DNA from: Lysobacteraceae bacterium
GTDB lineage: Bacteria > Pseudomonadota > Gammaproteobacteria > Xanthomonadales > Xanthomonadaceae
Assembly: GCA_031263725.1 (NCBI GenBank)
Contig: JAISFF010000037.1
Location: 1-64,000, forward strand
Reading direction: 5' to 3'
DNA length: 64,000 nt
Shown here: in pieces, positions 26,868 to 35,550 of the stretch
How positions within the stretch are numbered: the stretch's first letter is position 1
Layout of the letters: the number at the start of each line of letters is the position of its first letter
The notes under the pieces: model-generated
Seen by the model: only the letters and a program-made list of their open reading frames with translations
Told to the model about the DNA's origin: nothing
Database searches by the model: none
Made by a program: the position numbers and the translations under genes

Positions 26868-26887
26868 ACATGAAACGTGTTTCATGT
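26868..26887. repeat. Near-perfect palindrome ACATGAAAC-GT-GTTTCATGT
   Basis: Two exact nine-base half-sites flank a two-base centre, the geometry of a dimeric repressor or activator site, about 300 bases before the RCC1 gene. Confidence 0.6.
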
Positions 26888-26916
26888 GGCGTGATATTGA
26901 CGTAACTGATTGATAT

Positions 26917-26950
26917 GCATGGATAATTTAGGACTATGATAAGTCCATGC
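26917..26950. repeat. Nested inverted repeats
   Basis: GCATGGA (26917-26923) pairs with TCCATGC (26944-26950), and inside it GGACT (26931-26935) pairs with AGTCC (26942-26946). These alternatives share bases, so they could form switching hairpins or overlapping protein sites. Confidence 0.45.
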
Positions 26951-27063
26951 GCATCTAAGTCAATGATTTATATGGAAGTATTGTTTTTGATGAGGATTGG
27001 GTCACGTAACTTTTATGAGACGTACCTCCCAAATCACGAATTCATCACTCAAGTATACTTAAG

Positions 27064-27091
27064 CCTGTAATACCTGCTCAGATGTTACAGG
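27064..27091. repeat. Inverted repeat CCTGTAA-N14-TTACAGG
   Basis: Exact seven-base half-sites with a 14-base spacer lie about 95-120 bases upstream of the RCC1 start codon. Confidence 0.5.
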
Positions 27092-27184
27092 GGTGGCACG
27101 AACTGAGCTTCTGATGAGGTGTGCGGGCCTATGTGACGCTTTGTTGTATAGGGTCATTACTCACCTAAATAATGAGGGATAAAA

Positions 27185-28381
27185 ATGAAGAATGTATTCA
27201 AGCTTGCGCTTTTGGCAGCATCAATGTCGGTGGCGTACAGTAGCGTTGCCGGCGACGACACTGGCGATCCCCCGGGTCCCCCGCCGGGACCGGGCGGCGG
27301 TTATGGTACGGGTCTGTCGGCAACGACCCTGATCACGACGGGTACCGCATTGACCGAAGATGGCGATGTGATCATGTGGGGCTTCCGCGGTTCCTCGCAG
27401 CAGGGTAACGGCAAGATGGTCGTTGCCAGCAAAACTGAGCCGACCAAGGTCCAGTCGTTGAGCAACATCACCCAACTGACCGGTGGTGCCTATCACCTGC
27501 TGGCGCTGGACGAAAACGGCAACGTCTACGGCTGGGGCCAGAGCGGTTACGGCGAGACCGGCTGCACGGGTTTCTATGTTTCCACCCCGTGCAAGGTCAT
27601 GGGCCACGCGACGCAGATCGTTGCTGGTGAATACTGGAGCGGTGCTCTGGGCGAAGACGGCAAGGTCTACACTTGGGGTCACAACCTGTATGGCCAGCTG
27701 GGCGACGGCGCCAGCAAGAACCGCAGCACTCCGCAGGCGCTCAACCTGAGCGGCGAGACCGCCCGCCTGATCGGTGGCGCCTATGAAGGTGGCTTCGCCG
27801 TGACGAACCAAGGTCACGTGTGGGCATGGGGTGACAACGAAGCCAGCGGTCTGGGCTTCCAGGGTCCGAACTACGGCGTGCAGCGCATCGTCCGCACTCC
27901 GACCCGCGTCCCGAACCTCGATCAGTACGCGAGAGACATCACCTACATCGCCGGCGGTAACGGCTGGGGTGAGGCTCTGTTGAACGATGGTCGCGTCATC
28001 GGGTGGGGCCTGCGTGCCGCCATCGGCTGGGGTACCACTTCGACCTCTTCGTCCAGCCCCGAGCCGATCGTGGTCATGGACAATGTCCAGAAGTTGTTCG
28101 CGCGTTATGTCGGTTCCTTCGCGCTGACCAACAGTGGTCATCTGTACACTTGGGGTCAGAGCGGCGGCAGCGCCTTCCAGATGATTTACGGTGAGGCTCC
28201 GAAGCTGCGCTTCCAGTTGCACGGCGAAGTTGCCGACATTGGCGGCGCCAAGGAGAACCTGTACTACACCACGACGGACGGCAAGCTGTACGGTATCGGT
28301 TACAACGACCTGCACAAGCTGGATCAGTCCAAGTGCTGTGCTCCGAACATCGAATGGCCGGGTTCGGAAATCAGGCTGTAA
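27185..28381 (+). CDS. Exported RCC1-repeat (beta-propeller) protein
   Basis: A 398-residue protein with a cleavable signal peptide (MKNVFKLALLAASMSVAYSS, then VAG) and a Pro/Gly-rich linker (GDPPGPPPGPGGGYGTG), followed by RCC1-type repeats. Repeat cores are recognisable as G-G-x-Y-H-x-x-A-L-x-E-x-G-x-V-Y-x-W-G: ITQLTGGAYHLLALDENG, QIVAGEYWSGALGEDGKVYTWG and IGGAYEGGFAVTNQGHVWAWG, with weaker ones to about residue 380. Six to seven blades would close a propeller. Bacterial RCC1 proteins bind proteins or ligands extracellularly; no enzyme motif is visible and the target is unknown. Codon choice suggests high expression. Strong terminator downstream; no partner genes. Confidence 0.82.
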   Translation: MKNVFKLALLAASMSVAYSSVAGDDTGDPPGPPPGPGGGYGTGLSATTLITTGTALTEDGDVIMWGFRGSSQQGNGKMVVASKTEPTKVQSLSNITQLTGGAYHLLALDENGNVYGWGQSGYGETGCTGFYVSTPCKVMGHATQIVAGEYWSGALGEDGKVYTWGHNLYGQLGDGASKNRSTPQALNLSGETARLIGGAYEGGFAVTNQGHVWAWGDNEASGLGFQGPNYGVQRIVRTPTRVPNLDQYARDITYIAGGNGWGEALLNDGRVIGWGLRAAIGWGTTSTSSSSPEPIVVMDNVQKLFARYVGSFALTNSGHLYTWGQSGGSAFQMIYGEAPKLRFQLHGEVADIGGAKENLYYTTTDGKLYGIGYNDLHKLDQSKCCAPNIEWPGSEIRL

Positions 28382-28413
28382 TAGTGGACGTGGTCTAGTC
28401 CAACGCAGTAACG

Positions 28414-28447
28414 AAAGTGCCCCGTTGAGAAACGGGGCACTTTTTTT
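28414..28447 (+). terminator. Rho-independent terminator after the RCC1 gene
   Basis: A perfect 13-base-pair stem (28414-28426 with 28431-28443, GAGA loop) runs into a T tract ending at 28447. It begins 33 bases after the stop codon. Confidence 0.95.
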
Positions 28448-28602
28448 GTCTGAAGATCAGGAAGATCAGGTTGCGGAAAGCATGTCGCTGCCCAAGCCGA
28501 ACCGGGTCGGGTCGGTTGGATGGATATGGAAGAGCGGCGCGGCTTCAGGCGGCGGACGGAAAACTCCCGGCAGCCCGGTTATCGATGGCTATGGTCGGGG
28601 GA

Positions 28603-29421
28603 TCATTTGAAAGTCGCGGCATACCCGGACGCATCGATGCATTTCTGCAACGCATCGGTGATCTTGATATTTCCGGCGATGAGCGGACGGGTATCGGGTG
28701 CACGATCATCCATGCGGGCGGTGTTGGCTCCGCGGAAATCGCAGACACGTCCGCCGGCTTCGCGTACCAGAAGCACTCCTGCTGCGATATCCCAGGCTTT
28801 CACCCCGGCTTCGAAATAGGCATCCAGTCGCCCGCAGGCGACATAGGCCAGATCCAATGCGGCCGAGCCACTGCGCCGGATGTCCTCGGCCCGGGTCAGC
28901 AAGGCATCCACGCATTTGAGTTGTGCGCCGGCGCGCTCACGCTCGCGCGGGGCGAAACCGGTGCCCACGAGCGCGGCTTCCAGATCCTTGCGATCCGCCA
29001 CCCGGATGCGCTTGTCGTTCAGCACGGCACCGGCACCCTTGCTGGCGGTGAATAATTCGTTGCGCAGCGGATCGAAGATCACCGCATCCAGCGGCTCGCC
29101 GTTTTCGACCAGAGCGATGGAGACGCAGTAATGCGGCAGACCGCGCAGATAGTTGCTGGTGCCATCCAGGGGATCAATCACCCACATGTAGCGGCCGCGT
29201 CCCTGGATGCCGCCTTCTTCGCCCATCACTCCGAAATCGGGATAGGCGCGACGCAGTTCCTTCACGACGGCTTTTTCGGCCTCAGCGTCGATTTCACTGG
29301 CGTAGTCCATGCGCTGCTTTTGAACGACATTCAGGGCATCCAGGCGATTGATTCCACGAAGCAGGACATTGCCTGCCTGCCGGGCCGCCTTGATCATGAC
29401 GTTGAGAGTGGGTTTTTGCAT
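28603..29421 (-). CDS. suhB: Inositol-1-monophosphatase family protein SuhB
   Basis: A 272-residue magnesium-dependent phosphatase; in enteric bacteria SuhB also serves in rRNA transcription antitermination. The metal-site motifs are complete: GEEGG with the preceding [29 protein letters not shown], and the C-terminal [27 protein letters not shown] 29421 gives the family start [17 protein letters not shown]; the upstream extension is not family-like. It diverges from trmJ with about 108 bases between, the arrangement usual in gammaproteobacteria. Confidence 0.94.
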   Translation of the reverse strand: MQKPTLNVMIKAARQAGNVLLRGINRLDALNVVQKQRMDYASEIDAEAEKAVVKELRRAYPDFGVMGEEGGIQGRGRYMWVIDPLDGTSNYLRGLPHYCVSIALVENGEPLDAVIFDPLRNELFTASKGAGAVLNDKRIRVADRKDLEAALVGTGFAPRERERAGAQLKCVDALLTRAEDIRRSGSAALDLAYVACGRLDAYFEAGVKAWDIAAGVLLVREAGGRVCDFRGANTARMDDRAPDTRPLIAGNIKITDALQKCIDASGYAATFK

Positions 29422-29529
29422 GAAGCGACACTTCCGCCTGGCAGGATTGGTGGATGGAATGGGAAAAGAACGGTTCCGGCAGGCCCGAAAGAGCCTCCCG
29501 GATTTGCCAGGACAGTTTACCATTTGCAC

Positions 29530-30363
29530 ATGTCCACCTTCTCGTCCCCGAATTTATCTTCCTCGGCCGCCGCGCGTATCCGCTTCATACTGGTGGGCAC
29601 GCAGCACCCCGGCAACATTGGTGCCGCCGCACGGGCGATGAAGACAATGGGATTGGGCGAATTGGCGCTGGTCGCGCCGGAACGGCCGCTGGATGATGTA
29701 GCGTATCGCCGCTCCGCCGGAGCGGAGGATGTACTGGAAAAGGCGCCGGTGCATGCCTGTCTGGCTGATGCGATGGCCGATTGCCATCTTGTGTTGGGTT
29801 GTACGGCGCGAAACCGGAGAATCGCGCTCGAGGAACTGATGCCCGAAGAGGCGGCCAAGCGGGTCCATTCCGTTGCATCGGAGGGCAACCGTCTGGTCGC
29901 GGTCGTGTTCGGGCGCGAACGCACGGGGCTGACCAACGACGAGCTTCAGCTGTGTCATGTCGCGGTGCACATTCCGTCCGATCCCGCGTTCAGCTCGCTC
30001 AATCTTGCCGCTGCCGTACAGGTGCTGGCCTATGAATTGCGTCTGGCCAAACTGGCGACGATGCCGGTGGACGCGCCTCCCGCTGACCTGCGCCCGGATT
30101 CGATGCCGGCCAGCCATGCGCAGATGGAGGGCTTCTTCGGGCAGATGATGGCTACCCTGGATGCCATCGATTTCCACAAGGGACGCGCGCCCGAATCGGT
30201 GATGAGGAAGCTGCGCCGGCTGTTCCTGCGGGCGCAACTGGATGCGCGCGAGGTAAAGCTGCTGCGCGGTATTCTGGCCGACGCTCAACGAATGGCACGG
30301 CTTGCGAGCGAAAATTCCGCTGCGGCGAATGTCCCGACGGGAACCGTCACGGGACGGGAATGA
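29530..30363 (+). CDS. trmJ: tRNA (cytidine/uridine-2'-O-)-methyltransferase TrmJ
   Basis: SPOUT methyltransferase that methylates position 32 of tRNA. The 277-residue protein has the N-terminal [31 protein letters not shown], the knot motifs [26 protein letters not shown] and [19 protein letters not shown], and a C-terminal helical extension including [35 protein letters not shown], which is specific to TrmJ. ATG 29530 is chosen because it starts just before conserved sequence. Divergent from suhB. Confidence 0.94.
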   Translation: MSTFSSPNLSSSAAARIRFILVGTQHPGNIGAAARAMKTMGLGELALVAPERPLDDVAYRRSAGAEDVLEKAPVHACLADAMADCHLVLGCTARNRRIALEELMPEEAAKRVHSVASEGNRLVAVVFGRERTGLTNDELQLCHVAVHIPSDPAFSSLNLAAAVQVLAYELRLAKLATMPVDAPPADLRPDSMPASHAQMEGFFGQMMATLDAIDFHKGRAPESVMRKLRRLFLRAQLDAREVKLLRGILADAQRMARLASENSAAANVPTGTVTGRE

Positions 30364-30493
30364 TCTGAATGCGGGTCAGGCGTTTGGGCGCAATGGAATG
30401 CCGGCGGACGGTACTGGCCCGGATTTCCATTGTCGCCTGCTTCATCAGGTATCGAAGCAGGACGATTTCTGGCGACAGAGGCGAGAGGGGGAT

Positions 30494-32614
30494 ATGACGT
30501 TCAAATTTGGCCTGCAGGCACGGTTCTTGTTGCTGATGTCGTTGGGGCTGGTCGTCACCTTGTTGATGCTTGGCATTCTGCTGCAGCGTCAGGAGGTCAT
30601 GCTGCAGGAAGTGTCCGATGCGAGCAACGATGTCATCCGCCATGTGGCCGATCGACGGGTCCGTGCCGACGGCATCGCGTTGAGCAATCAGTTGTCCGTG
30701 ATTCTTTCCGTTCCCATGCGCGATGGCGACCGGGAAGAAGTGCAGGCCGTGCTTGCGCGCTTTTCCGGGCAGCGCGACATGGGTATCCGTTATGCGCAGG
30801 CATACGGGCCGGATGGAGCACCACTGCTGCAGAATATTGGGGAAAATGCCGGTGAAACCGGTGCTGCCGGCCCCGAGGCCAGGCTTGGCCGGGATACGAT
30901 GGAACTGCGCCAATATGGCGACGTGCTGGATATCACCGCTCCGGTGATGGCCGGGGACGAACGTGTCGGCATTCTCCGTCTCGGTCTGGCGACAGCGATG
31001 ATGGGCGACGCGGAGCGAAGCGCGCTGTCGGCGCTGGACGAACGCCTCAGGGTCATGGATATGAGCAACAGGCACTGGCTGGTACTGTTGATGAGCGCGC
31101 TGGTTGCGGCGGGTGTCTTGTCGGCCTGGTACATCCAGTACATTCTGGTGGCACCGCTTCGTAGACTCGCGATGGCGACGCGGAAGATGGAAGCCGGGAA
31201 ATACGGGACAGGGATGCTGGTCAGCCGCCATCCCGGTGAACTGGGCGAACCGATCAGGGATTTCGGCCATATGCGCCAGCGCATCGTGCGGCACGATCGT
31301 CAGGTGCGGAAGATCGCATATGCCGATCCGTTGGTGGGACTTCTCGATCGGTTCACATTCTGCGAACAACTGGAGTCGCGCTTGGCGACAGCCCAGGGAA
31401 ATGGCGAGGAGTTGGCGCTGCTGTTCATCGGCGTGGACGAATTCAAGCGGGTCAACGACATTCTCGGGCGCGAAGCGGGCGATCAGTTTCTGCTCCGGTT
31501 CGCCGAGCGCATCTGCAAGGTCGTCGGTCAGGACGAATGGTCGGGCGCGGTGCTGGCCCGCTTCGGCGGCGGCGAATTCGTGATCCTGATCCAGGGACGG
31601 AATATCGGCGAAAGGGCGGAACGACTGGCGCGGACGCTGATCGATGAAATGCGTCATCCGCTGAGTATTCAGGACCGGCGGATGCACTTCGGAATCTCGA
31701 TCGGAATAGCGCTGTATCCGGTCGATGGCATGGAATCGACGGGGTTGCTGAAGAACGGTGACACGGCGATGTACCAGGCCAAGTTCTCCGGGAAGAACTG
31801 CTATCGCTTCTACGACCGGATGGTCGATCTGGCTTCCGAACGGATGGTGCGGTTGGAGCAGGAACTGCGTGGCGCATGGGAGCGTGGAGAGATCAGCGTC
31901 TTCTATCAGCCCATCGCGAGCGTCGAAACCGGCGGGATCGGCGGTGCGGAGGCGCTGCTGCGCTGGAATCATCCGGTTCTGGGCGAGATAGAACCGGACA
32001 CCTTCATCGGCGCGGCCGAGCGGATCGGCATGATCGAGAGTATCGGCCTGCATGTGATGCGCGAAGCCTGTGTCGAAGCAGTGCGCTGGAACGACGCGGA
32101 GGCGGCCGGTGCATTGTTCGTATCGGTGAACATATCGTCGTACCAGCTCTTGAACGACGAGTTGCCGGGTCAGGTCAAGGCCTGCCTGGCGGAGACCGGG
32201 CTGCCGCCTTCGCTGTTGCATCTGGAGTTGACGGAAACCTCGATGCTGGAGGACGAACAGCATGCCGCCAGCATTTTCAACGAGCTGCAGGCGCTTGGCG
32301 TGGAAATCTGGCTGGACGATTTCGGCGCCGGTTTTTCCCGATTCAACCAGCTGCGCCATGCCGCGATGAACGGCATCAAGATCGATCGCAGCTTCGTGAT
32401 GCATCTGCGACCGGATACCGGCGACTGGACGCTGGTATCGACGATGATTTCGATGGCCAACTCGCTGGGCATGGAAGTCATCGCCGAAGGCGTCGAGAAA
32501 GAAGAACAGCATGAATTCCTGAAACAGCTCGGCTGCCATATGGAGCAGGGATTCTGGCTGGGCGCGCCGGTGGACGCGGCCGAATTCGAAAGCATGCGCA
32601 AGCGTATGAGCTGA
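30494..32614 (+). CDS. Membrane-bound sensor with degenerate GGDEF and intact EAL domain (probable c-di-GMP phosphodiesterase)
   Basis: A 706-residue inner-membrane protein: TM helix at ~14-32, a periplasmic sensor region (~33-195), a second TM (~197-218), a HAMP-like linker, then GGDEF and EAL domains. The diguanylate cyclase motif reads GGGEF (residues 358-362), with glycine where catalytic D/E is required, so synthesis is unlikely. The EAL motif (E486-A-L in GAEALLRW) and its partners LTETSMLEDE, LDDFGAGFSRF, IKIDRSFV and VIAEGVEKEEQ are present, pointing to hydrolysis of c-di-GMP, perhaps with GTP regulation by the first domain. AGGGGG precedes ATG 30494. It is downstream of trmJ by 130 bases. 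Confidence 0.88.
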   Translation: MTFKFGLQARFLLLMSLGLVVTLLMLGILLQRQEVMLQEVSDASNDVIRHVADRRVRADGIALSNQLSVILSVPMRDGDREEVQAVLARFSGQRDMGIRYAQAYGPDGAPLLQNIGENAGETGAAGPEARLGRDTMELRQYGDVLDITAPVMAGDERVGILRLGLATAMMGDAERSALSALDERLRVMDMSNRHWLVLLMSALVAAGVLSAWYIQYILVAPLRRLAMATRKMEAGKYGTGMLVSRHPGELGEPIRDFGHMRQRIVRHDRQVRKIAYADPLVGLLDRFTFCEQLESRLATAQGNGEELALLFIGVDEFKRVNDILGREAGDQFLLRFAERICKVVGQDEWSGAVLARFGGGEFVILIQGRNIGERAERLARTLIDEMRHPLSIQDRRMHFGISIGIALYPVDGMESTGLLKNGDTAMYQAKFSGKNCYRFYDRMVDLASERMVRLEQELRGAWERGEISVFYQPIASVETGGIGGAEALLRWNHPVLGEIEPDTFIGAAERIGMIESIGLHVMREACVEAVRWNDAEAAGALFVSVNISSYQLLNDELPGQVKACLAETGLPPSLLHLELTETSMLEDEQHAASIFNELQALGVEIWLDDFGAGFSRFNQLRHAAMNGIKIDRSFVMHLRPDTGDWTLVSTMISMANSLGMEVIAEGVEKEEQHEFLKQLGCHMEQGFWLGAPVDAAEFESMRKRMS

Positions 32615-32690
32615 TCCTGCGAATGCGTGACGGTGTCTTGTCCGTAGTCGGTTCGCGGGGGACCGCGTGTATCGACGCGGCGATGCGCCG

Positions 32691-33347
32691 CTAGCGCAGC
32701 TTGGCCAGCCAATGGCCGATCAGGTCGGACAGACCGCTGGAAAGCAGCGCGAACCCCAGGATGGTGATCGTCGATGCGATCCACGCCGTCAGCGTCAGAC
32801 CCCCGTCGCGTTCGAGAAAGGTGAACGCGAACATCAGCAGCAACACGGCGAAGAGATAGTTGGTGAAGGGGATGGGCAACGCGAACAACAGGCCGAGCAG
32901 AACGATCAGAAGGCCGGAGAACGCCTTGGCCGGCCTGGAGTAGACCAGGGCTTCCAGGCGATGCCGGGTCATGCGGTTCAGACGGTCGAGCCATGGTGCG
33001 ATCCGGTTGCCGAACCGTTTCAACGTGCTGCGTTTCGGTCCGCGCTTGGCGACGAACTTCGGCACCAGCGGCTGGTTCAGGCCGAGTATCAACTGCAGGC
33101 CGATCAGGATGGACAAGGGGCCGCTGACGACGCCGGCTGCTCCGGGAATGGGAATGAAGCCGGGAAGCACCGAAATGAACAGGAACATGCCGAATCCGCG
33201 TTCGCGCAGATCGGCCAGCAGCCTGCCCATGGTCAGCACTTCGTCCTGATTTTCGCCGGCGCAGAGCGAATCCAGCCATTCGATCACATCGCGATTGTCG
33301 TTACCGGCTGGCGGAGCGGAGGAGGCGTCAGGCGGTAATGTCGTCAT
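32691..33347 (-). CDS. ExoD-family membrane protein
   Basis: A 218-residue protein with several hydrophobic helices. The family-typical stretches are ADLRERGFGMFLFISVLPGFIPIPGAAG, LIGLQLILGLNQPLVPKFVAKR and KAFSGLLIVLLGLLFALPIPFTN. ExoD was named for effects on exopolysaccharide synthesis and alkali tolerance in rhizobia; its molecular activity is unknown. It overlaps the 3' end of the CNNM/CorC gene by 20 bases, so the two are co-transcribed. Confidence 0.87.
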   Translation of the reverse strand: MTTLPPDASSAPPAGNDNRDVIEWLDSLCAGENQDEVLTMGRLLADLRERGFGMFLFISVLPGFIPIPGAAGVVSGPLSILIGLQLILGLNQPLVPKFVAKRGPKRSTLKRFGNRIAPWLDRLNRMTRHRLEALVYSRPAKAFSGLLIVLLGLLFALPIPFTNYLFAVLLLMFAFTFLERDGGLTLTAWIASTITILGFALLSSGLSDLIGHWLAKLR

Positions 33348-34638
33348 CGTCGTTTGTTTTGAGTTTCTGGATCAGCAATTTGTCTATGCGCGCGCTATCG
33401 AGGTCGACGATTTCGATCCGCCATCCTTCCCACTCGAAGTGTTCGCCGACATGCGGGATGCGGCCGAAGTACTCGATGCACATGCCGGCCAGCGTGTGAT
33501 AGTCGCCGTCGTCGGCATTCGGAAGCTCGATGCCTTGCATCAGCTCGCGCAGCTCGTCCACGGGCAGGGCGCCATTGACCAGGTAGGAACCATCGTCGCG
33601 GGCGACGATCATGGGGCCATCGTCATCGGGCTCGAACATGTGGCGGCCTACGACCGCGCCCATCAGATCGGTGACGGTCACCATGCCCTGGATATCGCCA
33701 TATTCGTCGACGACCAGGCCCAGCGACTGCTGTTCGTCCCGGAAGATTTCCAGCAGCGTCGTCGCATGGGTCGATTCGGATACGAACAGCGGCTTGCGCA
33801 GGTGGCCGAACAGGTCGGGCGTTTCGTTCGGGAGTTGCGAGAACAACGACTTGACCTCGAGTACGCCCAGCACTTCCTGGTCGTTGTCGCGATAGACCGG
33901 ATAGCGCGAGTAAGGATGTTCGCGCATGGTTTCGAGATTTTCCTTGAGCGGGCTGTCGGCGTCCAGCCAAGTGATGCGATTGCGCGGGGTCATCAGACTA
34001 TCGGCGGTGCGGTCGCCCAGGCGCATGACCCGGTTCATCATGTCGCGCTCATGCGTGTTGATCACGCCTTGTTCGTGGCTTTCGGCCACCAGCATCCGGA
34101 TTTCCTCTTCGGTGATGGTCGCATCCGCGTCCTTGCCCAGTCGCAGCACGTGCAGGACGGAACGGGTGGTGATGGCCAGCAGGCCGACGATGGGCGCCGC
34201 CAGGCGCGCCAGCCAGCTCATCGGCAATGCGACATGGCCGGCGATTTTTTCCGGCTGCATGATGGCCAACCGCTTGGGGACCAGCTCGCCGAGAATCAGC
34301 GTCAGGAAAGTGATGATGGCGACGGCGGTGCCGATACCGATGCTGTCGGCGTAAACCGCGGTGCCGGGCAGCAGCGTCTTGATCCACCGGGCGATGGTCA
34401 GACCGATCGATTCGCCGCCGAACAGACCGGTCAGCACGCCGATCAGGGTGATCCCGATCTGGACGGTGGAAAGGAAATTCTCCGGCTTCTCGGAAAGCGC
34501 CAGCGCCCGTTTGGCGCGGCGACTGCTCTGCGACATCTGCTTGAGGCGGCTCTTGCGCGAGGTCATGACCGACATTTCGGACATGGCGAAAAAGCCGTTG
34601 AGCAGAATCAGCGCAATGACGATGAGGAGTTCAATCAC
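33328..34638 (-). CDS. CNNM/CorC-family transporter-associated protein (DUF21-CBS-CorC_HlyC)
   Basis: A 436-residue membrane protein: an N-terminal DUF21 transmembrane domain (VIELLIVIALILLNGFFAMSEMSVMTSRKSRLKQM .. FLTLILGELVPKRLAI), a pair of CBS domains (LMTPRNRITWLDADSPLKENLETMREHPYSRYPVY; SQSLGLVVDEYGDIQGMVTVTDLMGAVVG) and the C-terminal CorC_HlyC fold (DGSYLVNGALPVDELRELM .. GWRIEIVDLDSARIDKLLIQKLK). Relatives are linked to magnesium/cobalt efflux. The start is GTG 34638, preceded by GGGAGA at the right distance; a longer frame upstream has no family sequence. exoD overlaps its end. Confidence 0.9.
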   Translation of the reverse strand: MIELLIVIALILLNGFFAMSEMSVMTSRKSRLKQMSQSSRRAKRALALSEKPENFLSTVQIGITLIGVLTGLFGGESIGLTIARWIKTLLPGTAVYADSIGIGTAVAIITFLTLILGELVPKRLAIMQPEKIAGHVALPMSWLARLAAPIVGLLAITTRSVLHVLRLGKDADATITEEEIRMLVAESHEQGVINTHERDMMNRVMRLGDRTADSLMTPRNRITWLDADSPLKENLETMREHPYSRYPVYRDNDQEVLGVLEVKSLFSQLPNETPDLFGHLRKPLFVSESTHATTLLEIFRDEQQSLGLVVDEYGDIQGMVTVTDLMGAVVGRHMFEPDDDGPMIVARDDGSYLVNGALPVDELRELMQGIELPNADDGDYHTLAGMCIEYFGRIPHVGEHFEWEGWRIEIVDLDSARIDKLLIQKLKTNDDDDITA

Positions 34639-34912
34639 GCCCGGATCTCCCGGCGGTCGTCGGGAAGACGGTGAGTCCGAAGCCGTGCACGCGGCCGGCG
34701 TGGTCGAGATGAATAGGGGAGGCGTCCATAGACATAGCAAGGCACCCGCGGGCGCGGGCGCATATTAGCAGAAACCCGTATCGTCACATTGCGCGTGATC
34801 GTATCCCAGTGAATTTATTGACGAATCCATCCTGGAGGTACCAATTCGAGGGAGGAACCGGTCATAATTTCACGGATTGCCTTCCTCCCAACAGCGGCAA
34901 AGGGTCCGTTTC

Positions 34913-35539
34913 ATGTTCTCACTGCAGACGATCTTCGGTTCTGGCAAGCAATTCTTCAATCTGCTCGATGAAATCGCGCAGGCGGCATACGCAAGCACCA
35001 AGGCGCTGCACGGTTTGATGCGGGCCGGCGACAGGGAGCCGGCCCTGGATGCGTTCAAGCTGGCGCGCCAGCGAATCCGGATTGCCTCGGAAAAGATGAG
35101 CCAGGCGCTGGTGGACAGTTTCATGACCCCGATCGAGCGCGAGGACATCGAGGCGCTGAGCTCGGCGCTGTACAAGATTCCCAAGCAGGTCGAGAAGTTC
35201 GCCGACCGCTACGCGCTGGCGATCAAGCATCTGGAGCACATCGACTTCGCGCCGCGCGCCGCGATGCTGGAGCAGGCCGCCGCAGTGGTGGTCGAGATGG
35301 TGCACGAGCTGCGCACGATGAACCCCGATCGCATGACCGCGCTCAACGAAAAGCTGCGCTCGATCGAGAACGAGGCCGACCGGCTGATGCTGGAGCTGTA
35401 CCGGGACATCTATTCCGGCCGGCTGGACAATATGCAGATGTTTCTGCTCAAGGAGTTCTTCGAGATTCTGGAGAAGGCCATCGACCGCTGCCGCGAGGCC
35501 GGCGTGGTGGCTTACCAGATCGTCCTGAAGAACAGCTAA
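34913..35539 (+). CDS. DUF47 (PhoU-like) phosphate transport accessory protein
   Basis: A 208-residue all-helical cytosolic protein of the DUF47 family, distantly related to PhoU. Landmarks are FFNLLDEIAQAAYASTKALHGLM, TPIEREDIEALSSALYKI and the C-terminal ENEADRLMLELYRDIYSG .. FEILEKAIDRCREAGVVAYQIVLKNS. It is only 11 bases before the phosphate transporter gene, the standard pairing, and probably modulates that transporter. ATG 34913 is preferred over the ATG 12 codons upstream because family sequence begins there. Confidence 0.92.
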   Translation: MFSLQTIFGSGKQFFNLLDEIAQAAYASTKALHGLMRAGDREPALDAFKLARQRIRIASEKMSQALVDSFMTPIEREDIEALSSALYKIPKQVEKFADRYALAIKHLEHIDFAPRAAMLEQAAAVVVEMVHELRTMNPDRMTALNEKLRSIENEADRLMLELYRDIYSGRLDNMQMFLLKEFFEILEKAIDRCREAGVVAYQIVLKNS

Positions 35540-35550
35540 GGCGGGCCGAA

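Larger units (their letters stand above)
26573..27184. other. AT-rich intergenic region upstream of the RCC1 gene
   Basis: 612 bases with no convincing gene. From about 26820 to 27180 the composition drops visibly in GC relative to everything around it and the sequence is rich in inverted repeats (listed separately), including the exact palindrome AAGTATACTT at 27051-27060. Stop codons are frequent in all frames. The proximal 20 bases contain GAGGGATAAAA, the ribosome-binding site of the RCC1 gene. It looks like an extended control region or the edge of acquired DNA. Confidence 0.6.

Noticed and set aside
26641..26913. 90-codon open frame upstream of the RCC1 gene
   Set aside because: Low-complexity, no ribosome-binding site, sits in the AT-rich region where stops are frequent; not convincing.
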